Below, piece after piece: positions 40,964-49,885 of a DNA stretch of 64,000 nt; within the stretch, counting starts at the first letter, position 1; every line of letters begins with the position of its first letter. Both the position numbers and the translations under genes were made by a program. The stretch lies in assembly GCA_034435835.1 (NCBI GenBank), contig DAOTWF010000035.1, forward strand, positions 1 through 64,000. Reading direction: 5' to 3'. This stretch comes from CALJTV01 sp034435835 (GTDB lineage Bacteria > Chloroflexota > Dehalococcoidia > GIF9 > UBA5629). The notes beneath the pieces are model-generated. The model made no database searches. It was given only the letters and a program-made list of their open reading frames with translations, and was not told where the DNA came from.

Positions 40964-42541
40964 ATGGCAGAAGAGCGGGTAAAGGAAAAGACTGGAAACA
41001 AGGCAGACACCGAAGAGCTGGTCAGCGGCATTGCCCGTCTGAATGTGCTGCTCCAGGCACCGACGCCTGAAGCGCTCCAGTTAGTGCCGGAGAACGTTGC
41101 CCGTAAGTACAACGTCATCCCGCTTGAGGTGAGGAACAACACCCTGCGCGTGGCGATGGCAAACCCCGATGATATCATCGCCATTGAAGCCCTATCGGCA
41201 CGCACCAAGAAGCGCATCGAGCCAGTGGAAGCCAAGCTCGTCGATATACAGGAAGCCATAGACTTCAACTACAAAGCCTTCGGTGAGATCGCCCAGATGT
41301 TTGGCGGTCCCGCTACCACAACCGCTGAGGTCGAGACGCCGGAGAGACTCGCTGCTGCCGCCGTTGCCGTTGCTGAGGACTCTCCCGTAGCCCGTGCGCT
41401 GAATCGCCTCCTTGATGAGGCGGTGAAGTCCCGGGCTTCCGATGTCCATATCGAACCCGAAGCGGATAGAGTACGCATCCGCTTCCGCATAGACGGCATA
41501 CTTCACGAGATAAGCTCGTTGCCGCTGGGCACGCACGGTCCCCTTGTCTCCCGCATCAAGATTCTGGCAAACATGAACATCGCCGACCCCCGCCGCCCCC
41601 AAGATGGCCAGTTTTCCTTCAGCACCAGGAACAAGAACATCGACCTGCGTGTTGCCACCATCGCCACTGTCCATGGCGAGATGGCAGTACTCCGTCTGCT
41701 AGACAAGTCGGTCGCCGTATTATCTCTCCCCCAGCTTGGACTCCTGCCCGAAAGCCGGGAAAAGCTGGAAAAGATGTTAATGGTGCCCTATGGCATGGTG
41801 CTCATCAGCGGGCCCACCGGGGCTGGCAAGACCACCACGCTCTACGCCGCCATCAACTCCCTTGACCGGGTGGGGCGGAAGATCATCACCATCGAGGACC
41901 CGGTGGAATACCGCTTCGAGGGCATAAACCAGATACAGATTAACCCCCGTGCCGGCATCACCTTTGCCAGTGGCTTGCGCGCCATCGTCCGCCTTGACCC
42001 CGACATCATACTGGTCGGCGAGATCCGTGACCGCGAGACCGCCGAGATCGCCGTCCAGTCGGCGCTCACCGGGCACCTGGTTCTTTCCTCGGTGCATGCC
42101 AATGACACCGTGGGCGTACTTTTCCGCCTGCTTGACCTCGGCGTGGAGCCGTTCTTAATTTGCTCCGCGGTGGTCGGCATAGTTGCCCAGAGGATGGTAC
42201 GCCGCGTCTGCCCGCACTGTGCTAGAATGGTCACCGCACCCATGGTGGAACAGCTAGCCTACCGCCGGGAGCTCGGCGAGGAGCGCTCGGAGTTCCTCTA
42301 CGGCGCCGGCTGCAAAGCCTGCACCTACACCGGCTATCTGGGCAGGACAGGCGTCTTTGAGATACTGGAGATGAGCGATGAGCTGAAGCAGATGCTGGTC
42401 ACCGGCACCACACCGGCACAGCTCCGCGCCAAAGCAATAGAGCAGGGCATGACCACTCTGGCTAAAGATGGCATGCTCAAGGCTAGAGCCGGCGTAACCA
42501 CACCCTACGAAGTACTGCGCAACGCATACACGGCAGGTTAA
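40964..42541 (+). CDS. pilB: type IV pilus / type II secretion assembly ATPase PilB/GspE
   Basis: Hexameric cytoplasmic ATPase powering pilin polymerisation. The N-terminal ~110 residues are one MshEN/T2SSE_N-type domain; the ATPase core has ISGPTGAGKTTTLYAAIN (Walker A), the Asp box EDPVEYRFEG, Walker B LDPDIILVGEIRDRETA and the His box SALTGHLVLSSVHAND. The tetracysteine zinc site is CPHC...CKAC. Length 525 residues is slightly short because the N-terminal domain is single. It is followed by pilC after five bases. No SD is obvious upstream of ATG 40964. Confidence 0.95.
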   Translation: MAEERVKEKTGNKADTEELVSGIARLNVLLQAPTPEALQLVPENVARKYNVIPLEVRNNTLRVAMANPDDIIAIEALSARTKKRIEPVEAKLVDIQEAIDFNYKAFGEIAQMFGGPATTTAEVETPERLAAAAVAVAEDSPVARALNRLLDEAVKSRASDVHIEPEADRVRIRFRIDGILHEISSLPLGTHGPLVSRIKILANMNIADPRRPQDGQFSFSTRNKNIDLRVATIATVHGEMAVLRLLDKSVAVLSLPQLGLLPESREKLEKMLMVPYGMVLISGPTGAGKTTTLYAAINSLDRVGRKIITIEDPVEYRFEGINQIQINPRAGITFASGLRAIVRLDPDIILVGEIRDRETAEIAVQSALTGHLVLSSVHANDTVGVLFRLLDLGVEPFLICSAVVGIVAQRMVRRVCPHCARMVTAPMVEQLAYRRELGEERSEFLYGAGCKACTYTGYLGRTGVFEILEMSDELKQMLVTGTTPAQLRAKAIEQGMTTLAKDGMLKARAGVTTPYEVLRNAYTAG

Positions 42542-42546
42542 TCGTC

Positions 42547-43752
42547 ATGAACTACTCTTATGTTGCCTACACGCAGGACAGGAGGATGGTCAAGGGGAAG
42601 CTCTCTGCCGTAGATGAGAGGGCTGCCATTGACATGCTCAGCACCATCGGCTACCGCGTGGTCAGTCTCAAGCCGGAAGCCCGCCTCTTCCCCAGTTTGG
42701 ACCGCTTCCTCCAACCCTCGGTCAAAAAGGAAGAACTGGTGCTCTTCTCCCGCCAGCTAGCACTGCTGTTGGAGTCAGGTGTGGGCATCATCACCGCATT
42801 GGAATTACTTCAATCACAGACCTCAGACAAGGCACTTAAGCGTACACTGGCGAAAGTTATCGATGAGCTCCGTGCCGGTAGATCGTTTTCGGCAGCACTT
42901 GCTCAACACCGCAATGTCTTCTCACCTCTCTACAGCCGCATGATCGGGGTCGGTGAGCATACTGGCGCCCTGGAATCCGTCCTCCGTGGACTTGCTGACC
43001 ATATCGAGCGAGAGATGACTGCCATGGGCAAATTGAAGCAGGCGATGATGTACCCCATGTTGGTACTGATGATGGCGATCGTAGTCGGTGTCATTATGGT
43101 GTTTGTGCTTTTGCCACCAGTTACCCAGATGTTCTCCGCACTCGGCGGCAAACTGCCAATATTCACCAGACTGCTTATCGGTGGCATGGTCGTCATTAGA
43201 GACTACGGGCTGTACCTCATGGCTGGCTTGGTGGGGTTGGTGCTGCTCCTGTTCCTCTTCTTCAGGACACCACGCGGGCGCCGCATCCGTGACACCATCC
43301 TGCTGAGGGTACCGCTCATCGGACGCCTCCTCCTGCTCACTGAGCTGTCCCGCTGCTGTCGTAATTTGGCGTTGCTCTTCCGCTCCGGTATCCCCATGAC
43401 CGAGGTGATAAAGCTGACCACCCAGGCAGCAGGAAACACGGTGGTTGCAGAGGCTCTGAAGCAGGTGGAATACGACATGATGAGGGGCAGAGGACTGGCT
43501 ACACCGATGCGACAGAGAAAGGTCTTCCTGCCGCTGATGGTGGAGATGGCCAAAGTCGGTGAAGAGACCGGTGCCCTAGATCAGACGCTCAGCGTGGTTG
43601 CTGATAACTTCCAGATCGAAGCTGACAGGCGCACCCAGACTATACTAGGACTTATAGAGCCAGTGATGACCATCGGCATCGGCGCCTTTGTAGGTTTCCT
43701 CGCCCTAGCTGTCTTCATGCCCATCTATGGTGCCTTGCAACTGGTGCACTGA
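42547..43752 (+). CDS. pilC: type IV pilus / type II secretion inner membrane protein PilC/GspF
   Basis: Polytopic platform protein of the pilus machine. Two T2SSF domains are visible, each starting with FSRQLALLLESGVGIITALELL and LSRCCRNLALLFRSGIPMTEVIKL, with transmembrane helices near residues 167-190, 217-240 and 370-395. Length 401 residues is typical. It lies five bases after pilB and six bases before the first prepilin. Confidence 0.95.
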   Translation: MNYSYVAYTQDRRMVKGKLSAVDERAAIDMLSTIGYRVVSLKPEARLFPSLDRFLQPSVKKEELVLFSRQLALLLESGVGIITALELLQSQTSDKALKRTLAKVIDELRAGRSFSAALAQHRNVFSPLYSRMIGVGEHTGALESVLRGLADHIEREMTAMGKLKQAMMYPMLVLMMAIVVGVIMVFVLLPPVTQMFSALGGKLPIFTRLLIGGMVVIRDYGLYLMAGLVGLVLLLFLFFRTPRGRRIRDTILLRVPLIGRLLLLTELSRCCRNLALLFRSGIPMTEVIKLTTQAAGNTVVAEALKQVEYDMMRGRGLATPMRQRKVFLPLMVEMAKVGEETGALDQTLSVVADNFQIEADRRTQTILGLIEPVMTIGIGAFVGFLALAVFMPIYGALQLVH

Positions 43753-43757
43753 ACACG

Positions 43758-44183
43758 ATGCCAAAATCTCTGTCAACAATCGCCACAACACAATACGGGA
43801 TAAGCCTTATCGAGGTGCTCATCGCCTGTAGTATTCTGGCTGCGGTGGGCATGGCATTTCTCCTCGGTCTCACCACCAGCTACAAATCGCTGATGATGAA
43901 CGACCAGTCCACCACCATGGAGAGCCTGGCTAAATCGGCGCTGGAAGACGCCAAGACACAGGTATACATCGGCGATAACAAGTGCCCCAGCCACCAGGAA
44001 TACCAGTACCGGGGGCAAGTCCCTGCCGGCTATACAGTGAGCACCAACGCTACCTGCATCGATGAGAGCGGGATGGAGACGGCTGAGGACAAAGGCGTGC
44101 AGATCGTCACCGTCACGGTGACCTACCAAGGTAGAGAAAAGCCTTTCCAGATTTCAGGGTACAAGCTGAAGTCACCGGACTAG
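43758..44183 (+). CDS. type IV prepilin-like protein, module 1 first gene
   Basis: A 141-residue pseudopilin. The leader MPKSLSTIATTQYG ends in glycine, and the processing site G-ISLIEVLIA with glutamate at +5 is followed by a ~20-residue hydrophobic helix. The globular part contains SLAKSALEDAK and a late ITVTYQGREKPFQISGYKLK. It is a paralogue of the protein at 46756, which has the same blocks (SLAKSQLEYIK; VITVEYNG). Probably a minor pilin. Confidence 0.85.
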   Translation: MPKSLSTIATTQYGISLIEVLIACSILAAVGMAFLLGLTTSYKSLMMNDQSTTMESLAKSALEDAKTQVYIGDNKCPSHQEYQYRGQVPAGYTVSTNATCIDESGMETAEDKGVQIVTVTVTYQGREKPFQISGYKLKSPD

Positions 44184-44197
44184 GGAGAACGAAGGGA

Positions 44198-44845
44198 ATG
44201 ACGCAAACATACCCGCAACCCCATGACCCTGAGCCTGGCAGAGCTGTACCCGCCGGGAGGCTGCGCGCCAGCCCACCGTCGGCACAGAAGGGCTTTACAA
44301 TGGTGGAACTGCTTGTCGTCATCAGCATCGCTGTGGTGGCGACGGGTGTCATCGTCGCCGCTATTATTACCCTGGTACGTCTCAGTCCACTGAGCGAGGC
44401 GCACGCCATCGCCCTGAGCCAGGTCCAGAACACCGGGCACTGGCTCGTCCTGGACATAAACATGGCTTCAAAGGTAGAAAAGCCTGAGGGTGAGCCTGCT
44501 ACCATCGTCAAGCTCACTCAGCCACGCTGGGATGAGACTGAAGACGAATTCGTAAACGCCAGCGTCACTTACAAAATACAAGCGGGAAAGCTCCTCAGAG
44601 AGGAGCAAATAGCCGGTGAGGAGACTGTCCGCAGGACTACAGTGGCAGAAAATGTTGAACTTGCCATATATCTGCCCGGCGACACTAATAAACCGGAGTG
44701 CTGTGCACAGCTAGCCGGCACCGAGCCTTCCCCCGCCCTTTGCATCGAAGTTACCTGCCAGGTGCGTGGGGTAAGCGGAACAAACGAGATAAAAAGGTGC
44801 TACCAGGCGACGCCGCGGGTAGTCCAGCAGCAGATGACACCGTGA
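44198..44845 (+). CDS. type IV prepilin-like protein, module 1 second gene
   Basis: A 215-residue pseudopilin with an unusually long, proline-rich leader of about 32 residues, then QKG-FTMVELLVVIS (processing after Gly, Glu at +5) and a hydrophobic helix. The soluble part includes LSQVQNTGHWLVLDI and ITKLTQPRWDE-like beta segments. Paralogue of the protein at 47199 (LRQVQNAGYQILRD). The gene starts 14 bp after the first prepilin. Confidence 0.82.
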   Translation: MTQTYPQPHDPEPGRAVPAGRLRASPPSAQKGFTMVELLVVISIAVVATGVIVAAIITLVRLSPLSEAHAIALSQVQNTGHWLVLDINMASKVEKPEGEPATIVKLTQPRWDETEDEFVNASVTYKIQAGKLLREEQIAGEETVRRTTVAENVELAIYLPGDTNKPECCAQLAGTEPSPALCIEVTCQVRGVSGTNEIKRCYQATPRVVQQQMTP

Positions 44846-44878
44846 TAGCATCGCTGTGACTTCAGTTGGAGGTGGGCA

Positions 44879-46600
44879 ATGTTCAAAAGAGTGGTGAAAC
44901 GGATATTCAGCTCACAGCAGGGGCAGGTACTGCCCATGGCGCTGGTACTGCTCACGCTGGGGGGCTTCCTCATCGTACCGCTTCTCGACCTAATGGCCGG
45001 TAGCATGCGGTACCACCGCGTGATCGAGGCATATGACAAGCGTTACTACGATGCTGATGCCGGCGTGCACAAAATGCTGTGGCACGTCTGGCAGCACAAT
45101 GTCACCCTTCCCGAAGAGGGCGAGGAACGGCGCCTTTCATTTCAGGCACCCAATGGCAGTGTCGTTGAGGTCACCCTCACCATGGCTTCCGGCGGGACCA
45201 GACCAGTCTACAAGCTGGTGTCGGTAGCCACCAGCAGCGATAACCAAAGCACAGAGATAGAATGTTACCTCAGCGGCGGCGCTGACTATTCCTCGCTGTT
45301 CGAGCGTGCCCTCAGCAGCCCGGGCACGGTGAGTATCCAGCCCGGGGGCACGATTTATGGCGGCGTGACCTGCGGGACATTCACCGGAGACTCAAGCGCA
45401 GTAAAGACAGGTGGCATTGAGCAAGGTGTAACAGTAGTGCTACCCACTGAGGAAGAACTGTCCGCCTTCTATAGCCAGAAGGTTAACAAGAACAACCCCT
45501 ACCCGAGCAGCACTTATACCATCTCCGGTGGCACCATAGCCAACCCTGTTCTGATCCCACCCCTCTACCGTAACGGTAACCTGTCCATCCAGGGCAGCGG
45601 CTATGCCAAACTGACGGGCACGATATACGTTGACGGGAAGTTCGATTTCTCCGACAAGGACATTATCCTGGACCTCAACGGTCAGACCATCTATGCCACC
45701 TATTATAATAACTGCTCGGGAAACGCGATATATTTCGGTCCGGACACAAAGATTATTGGTCCGGGCTGCGTCATCGGTATAGGGAACCTCGACTTCCAAC
45801 CCAAACTGGGGCAGGGGAAGTTCCTGCTGGGCGCAGGAGGTGAAGCCGATGACAATGTTCCCTATCCCTGGCAGACCGAGCCGGCAAACCGGCTCCTGCT
45901 GCAAAGGTTTACCCCCAGCGACGATGGCACGCTCAGTAGCTTCCAGATAAGATGCCTTGCCCCCTCCGACCCCGAGAACCCGCCCAAGATAAAGGTCGCC
46001 CTTTACAGCAACAACGATAATGGCACGCCAAAAGACGAGAGCGATGATAGGCCCGGCATAGTGCTCACCTGGGACGAGGCTACGGTCAACATCACCGAAG
46101 ACTCATGGTTCACCATAGACCTGGAACAGCCCGAGCTGGCAAACCCGGCGCAGTATCCGGTGTCAGCCAGACAGGACAGAGAAGTAACGGTTTCCAAGAA
46201 GACCAGCTACTGGCTGGCGGCAGTAGCCAGTGCCGCCATCATCAGCAGGGAGACAACGACCACCAGCGACAGCAGATATCGGGATATCAGCAACTTCGAT
46301 GACTTCCAGTTCAGCGACAACCCACAGGGACCGTTCACCAGCCCTGGATACCTGTACCACCTCCGCGGCTTCAGCGGTGGACAAGAGTTCATCATGCTCA
46401 TGTCGGTAAAGTGCACCACCAACCTGCAGCCCAATGGCAGCCTTTTCGGCGCCGTCGTCGGCAACACGCATGTAAACCTGCAACCGGGGTGTTTCATAAA
46501 CCTTGTCGGCTTACCTGAAGGCGGACTTGACTTCCCCAGCATGGCTGCTGGCTACGACCTCGCCGGCTCACAGAGGATCCTCATCTACAAGGTCAAATAG
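44879..46600 (+). CDS. PilX-like exported protein, module 1 third gene
   Basis: A 573-residue protein with an N-terminal anchor GQVLPMALVLLTLGGFLIVPLL followed by YDKRYYDADAGVHKMLW, the pattern of PilX-type pilus accessory proteins, which lack a prepilin cleavage glycine with Glu+5. The large C-terminal part is beta-rich (GTVSIQPGGTIYGGVTCGTF; GNAIYFGPDTKIIGPGCVIG; VVGNTHVNLQPGCFINLVG), recalling polymer-forming or autotransporter-like beta-solenoids. GGAGGTGGGCA precedes the ATG. Same anchor and opening as the 688-residue protein at 47714. Confidence 0.7.
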   Translation: MFKRVVKRIFSSQQGQVLPMALVLLTLGGFLIVPLLDLMAGSMRYHRVIEAYDKRYYDADAGVHKMLWHVWQHNVTLPEEGEERRLSFQAPNGSVVEVTLTMASGGTRPVYKLVSVATSSDNQSTEIECYLSGGADYSSLFERALSSPGTVSIQPGGTIYGGVTCGTFTGDSSAVKTGGIEQGVTVVLPTEEELSAFYSQKVNKNNPYPSSTYTISGGTIANPVLIPPLYRNGNLSIQGSGYAKLTGTIYVDGKFDFSDKDIILDLNGQTIYATYYNNCSGNAIYFGPDTKIIGPGCVIGIGNLDFQPKLGQGKFLLGAGGEADDNVPYPWQTEPANRLLLQRFTPSDDGTLSSFQIRCLAPSDPENPPKIKVALYSNNDNGTPKDESDDRPGIVLTWDEATVNITEDSWFTIDLEQPELANPAQYPVSARQDREVTVSKKTSYWLAAVASAAIISRETTTTSDSRYRDISNFDDFQFSDNPQGPFTSPGYLYHLRGFSGGQEFIMLMSVKCTTNLQPNGSLFGAVVGNTHVNLQPGCFINLVGLPEGGLDFPSMAAGYDLAGSQRILIYKVK

Positions 46601-46703
46601 ACAGGCACGTTTCCCGCCTGCACCGGGCTCAGCCCTGGCTCCATCCAGGGAAAGTCGCTGATTTCCTTACCCCACCCTATTGCCTTGCGCCATAAATCAT
46701 GCT

Positions 46704-46721
46704 ATAGTACTAAAGTACTAT
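46704..46721. promoter_or_regulatory. inverted repeat, candidate operator
   Basis: ATAGTACT-AA-AGTACTAT, a perfect 8-bp inverted repeat with a 2-bp centre, 35 bp before the start of the second pilin module. A near-copy lies at 52579-52594 between the divergent major prepilin and ThiF genes. Confidence 0.55.
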
Positions 46722-46755
46722 TCGAAAATGATTATCGCCTATAGGGGCATGCACG

Positions 46756-47217
46756 GTGGGGAGATTGCAGACTAGGCTGTTGAGAGCGGGAGGAGCGTCA
46801 GAGCCGCTGAACAAGGCACGCCGCGAAGGCAGGTCGGGGAGGGGACAAAAGGGGATGACCCTCATCGAGACCCTGATCGCCATCTCCATCCTATCCTTAG
46901 TTGCCACCGCCTTTCTCACCGCCATGAGCACATCTGCCCGCACCACCTTTATCGTCCAGAAGCGGGCGACTGCGGAAAGCCTTGCCAAATCTCAGCTGGA
47001 ATATATTAAGCTCCAAGAGTACGACACCAATGGCAGCTATCAAAAGCTGACAGGACTGCCGCCAGGCTATGACTTAGAAATTGTTGCCCAACGGCTTAAC
47101 CCCCGGGGAGATAGCACCGTGAACGACGATGGCTTGCAGAAGATAGTCATCACCGTCGAGTACAACGGCAATAAAGTGCTCGCGCTGGAGGGGTACAAGT
47201 GCTTCCAGAGGTATTGA
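46756..47217 (+). CDS. type IV prepilin-like protein, module 2 first gene
   Basis: A 153-residue pseudopilin starting at GTG 46756, behind AGGGG. The leader is long (33 residues, basic, ending RGQKG), then G-MTLIETLIAIS with Glu at +5 and the hydrophobic helix. The rest parallels the 43758 protein: ATAESLAKSQLEYIKLQ, LPPGYDLEIVAQ, KIVITVEYNGNKVLALEGYKC. Its end overlaps the next reading frame by 19 bp. Confidence 0.82.
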   Translation: MGRLQTRLLRAGGASEPLNKARREGRSGRGQKGMTLIETLIAISILSLVATAFLTAMSTSARTTFIVQKRATAESLAKSQLEYIKLQEYDTNGSYQKLTGLPPGYDLEIVAQRLNPRGDSTVNDDGLQKIVITVEYNGNKVLALEGYKCFQRY

Positions 47218-47714
47218 GTCCTGTCAAGCACCGTAATAGTGAGCTGGGCTTCAGTCTCGTCGAGATTTTGACCGTGCTGGCAATATTGGGGCTGATCATA
47301 GGTCCCACCTCAGCTGCCGCCATCACCGTGATGAAGATGAGCTCTTGGGACGCGGACCTGAACCTTCACCTGCGTCAGGTGCAGAACGCCGGCTATCAGA
47401 TCCTCCGTGATGGACTGATGGCACAGACGGTGAGTACCACCAAGCCAAAAGCCTTCCTTTCCCTTTCCTGGACGGACTGGAATGGCAACAGCCATGCCGT
47501 CGACTACCTGCTGGTGGAAAATACCATCAGGCGCAGCCTCAACGGCGGCGAGCCTTACGTAGTCGCCGAACGTATTGACATGACAACCACCACCGCCCGG
47601 TGGGATGAGCAACAGGGGCAGTTGACCGTCACCATTGCCTCGGTGGGCACCAGGATGACCCGTATACAGCAGGTCTACATCGTGAGGCCGCGTGCCTGGG
47701 TGGGAGGGGGCTGA
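47199..47714 (+). CDS. type IV prepilin-like protein, module 2 second gene
   Basis: A 171-residue pseudopilin with leader ending ELG and site G-FSLVEILTVLA (Glu at +5). The start is uncertain: GTG 47199 lies inside the previous gene, TTG 47214 overlaps its stop. The soluble domain parallels that of 44198 (LRQVQNAGYQILRDGLM; AERIDMTTTTARWDEQQGQLTVTIASVG). The stop overlaps the next ATG (TGATG). Confidence 0.8.
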   Translation: MLPEVLSPVKHRNSELGFSLVEILTVLAILGLIIGPTSAAAITVMKMSSWDADLNLHLRQVQNAGYQILRDGLMAQTVSTTKPKAFLSLSWTDWNGNSHAVDYLLVENTIRRSLNGGEPYVVAERIDMTTTTARWDEQQGQLTVTIASVGTRMTRIQQVYIVRPRAWVGGG

Positions 47715-49780
47715 TGAGACCGCTGAGATTTCTGAACACAGTTACGGCTGACCAATCGGGGCAGGCACTGCCCATGGCGATGGTATTGCTCATCATCGGC
47801 GGGCTGGTGATCGCTCCTCTGCTCAACTTTATCAGCGGCAATATGAAAGCAGCACAGGTCATCGAAGACAAGGTCTGCGATTTCTACGCCGCCGATGCCG
47901 GCATCGAGGACGGGCTGTGGAAGGTGAGGTATGACTACCTGCCCGACTGGCTCCTCGGCGATTGGACAGAGGAGACATATTCCCACGAGCCCTACACCTA
48001 TATCATGCACGATAACAATAACCCGTCCGATGTGGTCACCGTGAACGGACGCCAGGTTGAAGTGAAGATAAAGCCCATCTGGGTGCTGGAGGGCCTGGAG
48101 GAACCGAGCTACCAGCAAGGACGGACACCGAGCGACCGCCTTATCACTTACGGCGGCAGGACAGACCAGACACCGGACGGCAGCCGCGGCATCTACACCA
48201 TAAGCATAATGTACGATAATTCTCTGGGTACCGTCCTGGTGCAGCGGATAGGTTGCTGGCTGCCCGCCGGCTACAACTACATCAAAGGCTCCAGTAATCT
48301 GGAAAAAGCCTACGGACAGCCTTTCTACAAAGTGCCACAGACCTTCAGCCACAAGAGCGGCACCGTCGTGGTCTGGGACTATGGCTCAGGTATCAATTAC
48401 AGCAGCCTCCCCTCACAGGGGACAAAGAAAGTCGTCACCTTCGAATTCGCCCCCAACGGCGATATGACCGATGCCTACGCCTGGGTGGTGACCAACAGGA
48501 ACGAGATCAAACTCTCCTGGGACACCTCCAAAAAGATAATCGAGATCGCCTCTCACGCCCCCGCTGACGAAGGCAAGTACACCAGGGTCACCTGCCATAT
48601 CGTCAAGAAGGAGTTCCAGCCATTGGGGTCCGCATTGCACGGCGATTATCGGGCTAGCGGCATCACCTTGATGCGTGACCACGATAACGACTACCCCGAC
48701 AGGGACAGGCGGGAAAGGCTGTACAAGGAGACGCGAGTGACCGTGGGACCGGGACAGCCCGTCTCCGTCCCGGAAGATGCTACTGTGGAGCGCATCTTCC
48801 TCTACTGGTCGGGGTGGAAATGCAAGCCATGGAACATATGGAACCTTACCGAGGCACAGCACCAGGCACTGCTCATCCAGAGAGGTGTAAACAAAGTGGC
48901 ATTCCGGGTGAAGGTGGGGGCAACAGAATTCCAGTCCATCGTCACCGCCAGCGTGTCTCAGGTGATGCCCAACGGCACCTCCCAGCTGAACCCGCATGGC
49001 TGGTCATACTCCTGCTTTGCCGATGTCACCAACCAGGTGGTGGACTTCTTTAAGGCGCGCAACGTTCCCTTCTACGGCAATGCCACCTACACCGTGGGGC
49101 ACTGGGACTTCAGCACTACTTACGACCGCACCAATTACCGCTACGCGCTCTACAACTGGACGGAAAACCATCAGAACGAGACTATAGCCGGCTACACCCG
49201 CTATCCGCTGGGCAGTCCCAGAAATGGTCAGCGCGACTGGGGCGGCGAGTATGAATATGAAGACCAAGGAAGCCAGGACGAATGGTCACACGCCGGCTGG
49301 TCGGTGGTCATCATCTACTCCAGCCCCTCCACTCTGGGGCATCATCTTTACCTCTTCGACGAGCTCAAGCACTGCGTCCAGTACGGTACGCTGGTCTTCA
49401 ATATTAGGGGCTTCCTTGCTCCGCATGATGTCGCCTCCGACCCACAGGCTGCCAGGATTACGGTGTTCGTCGGTGAGGGTGACCAGCACTACTCAGGCGA
49501 CTACTTCCAGGTGAACGGCGTCTCTCTCTCTGACCAGTACAACCCGGCGAACAACGTCTGGAACGGGGTATCAAATGTACTGGGGCAGGCAGCCACCACC
49601 CATGAAGGTATCGACATAGACACCTTCATCGCCGGCGGCGGAAGCATCATCAAGCCCGGAGATACCCAGGCTGAAATCAGACTGCCCACCAATACCGATG
49701 TCTGGAACTTGGTCTATATCATCCTCTCCTTCCGCAGCGAGATAACCGTGGGCGGGGTGGTAGACTTCAAAGTGGAGTGA
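47714..49780 (+). CDS. PilX-like exported protein, module 2 third gene
   Basis: A 688-residue protein whose N-terminus GQALPMAMVLLIIGGLVIAPLL and YAADAGIEDGLWKVRYD match the opening of the 44879 product. The remaining ~620 residues are different: tyrosine-, tryptophan- and asparagine-rich, with ATVERIFLYWSGWKC and a C-terminal IILSFRSEITVGGVVDFKVE. It looks like an extracellular beta-rich domain; no family assigned. Translationally coupled to the preceding prepilin (TGATG). No terminator is obvious after it; a possible promoter TTGTTT-17-TAAACT lies in the 105-bp gap to pilO. Confidence 0.7.
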   Translation: MRPLRFLNTVTADQSGQALPMAMVLLIIGGLVIAPLLNFISGNMKAAQVIEDKVCDFYAADAGIEDGLWKVRYDYLPDWLLGDWTEETYSHEPYTYIMHDNNNPSDVVTVNGRQVEVKIKPIWVLEGLEEPSYQQGRTPSDRLITYGGRTDQTPDGSRGIYTISIMYDNSLGTVLVQRIGCWLPAGYNYIKGSSNLEKAYGQPFYKVPQTFSHKSGTVVVWDYGSGINYSSLPSQGTKKVVTFEFAPNGDMTDAYAWVVTNRNEIKLSWDTSKKIIEIASHAPADEGKYTRVTCHIVKKEFQPLGSALHGDYRASGITLMRDHDNDYPDRDRRERLYKETRVTVGPGQPVSVPEDATVERIFLYWSGWKCKPWNIWNLTEAQHQALLIQRGVNKVAFRVKVGATEFQSIVTASVSQVMPNGTSQLNPHGWSYSCFADVTNQVVDFFKARNVPFYGNATYTVGHWDFSTTYDRTNYRYALYNWTENHQNETIAGYTRYPLGSPRNGQRDWGGEYEYEDQGSQDEWSHAGWSVVIIYSSPSTLGHHLYLFDELKHCVQYGTLVFNIRGFLAPHDVASDPQAARITVFVGEGDQHYSGDYFQVNGVSLSDQYNPANNVWNGVSNVLGQAATTHEGIDIDTFIAGGGSIIKPGDTQAEIRLPTNTDVWNLVYIILSFRSEITVGGVVDFKVE

Positions 49781-49885
49781 TGCTAAAGCACCGCCACTTT
49801 TCTTAGCCCACCCCCTTGTTTTCCTTGCCCTAGAATGTTAAACTGAAGCTAATTTGCATACCGGGTACCGCAGGACAAAACAGTA

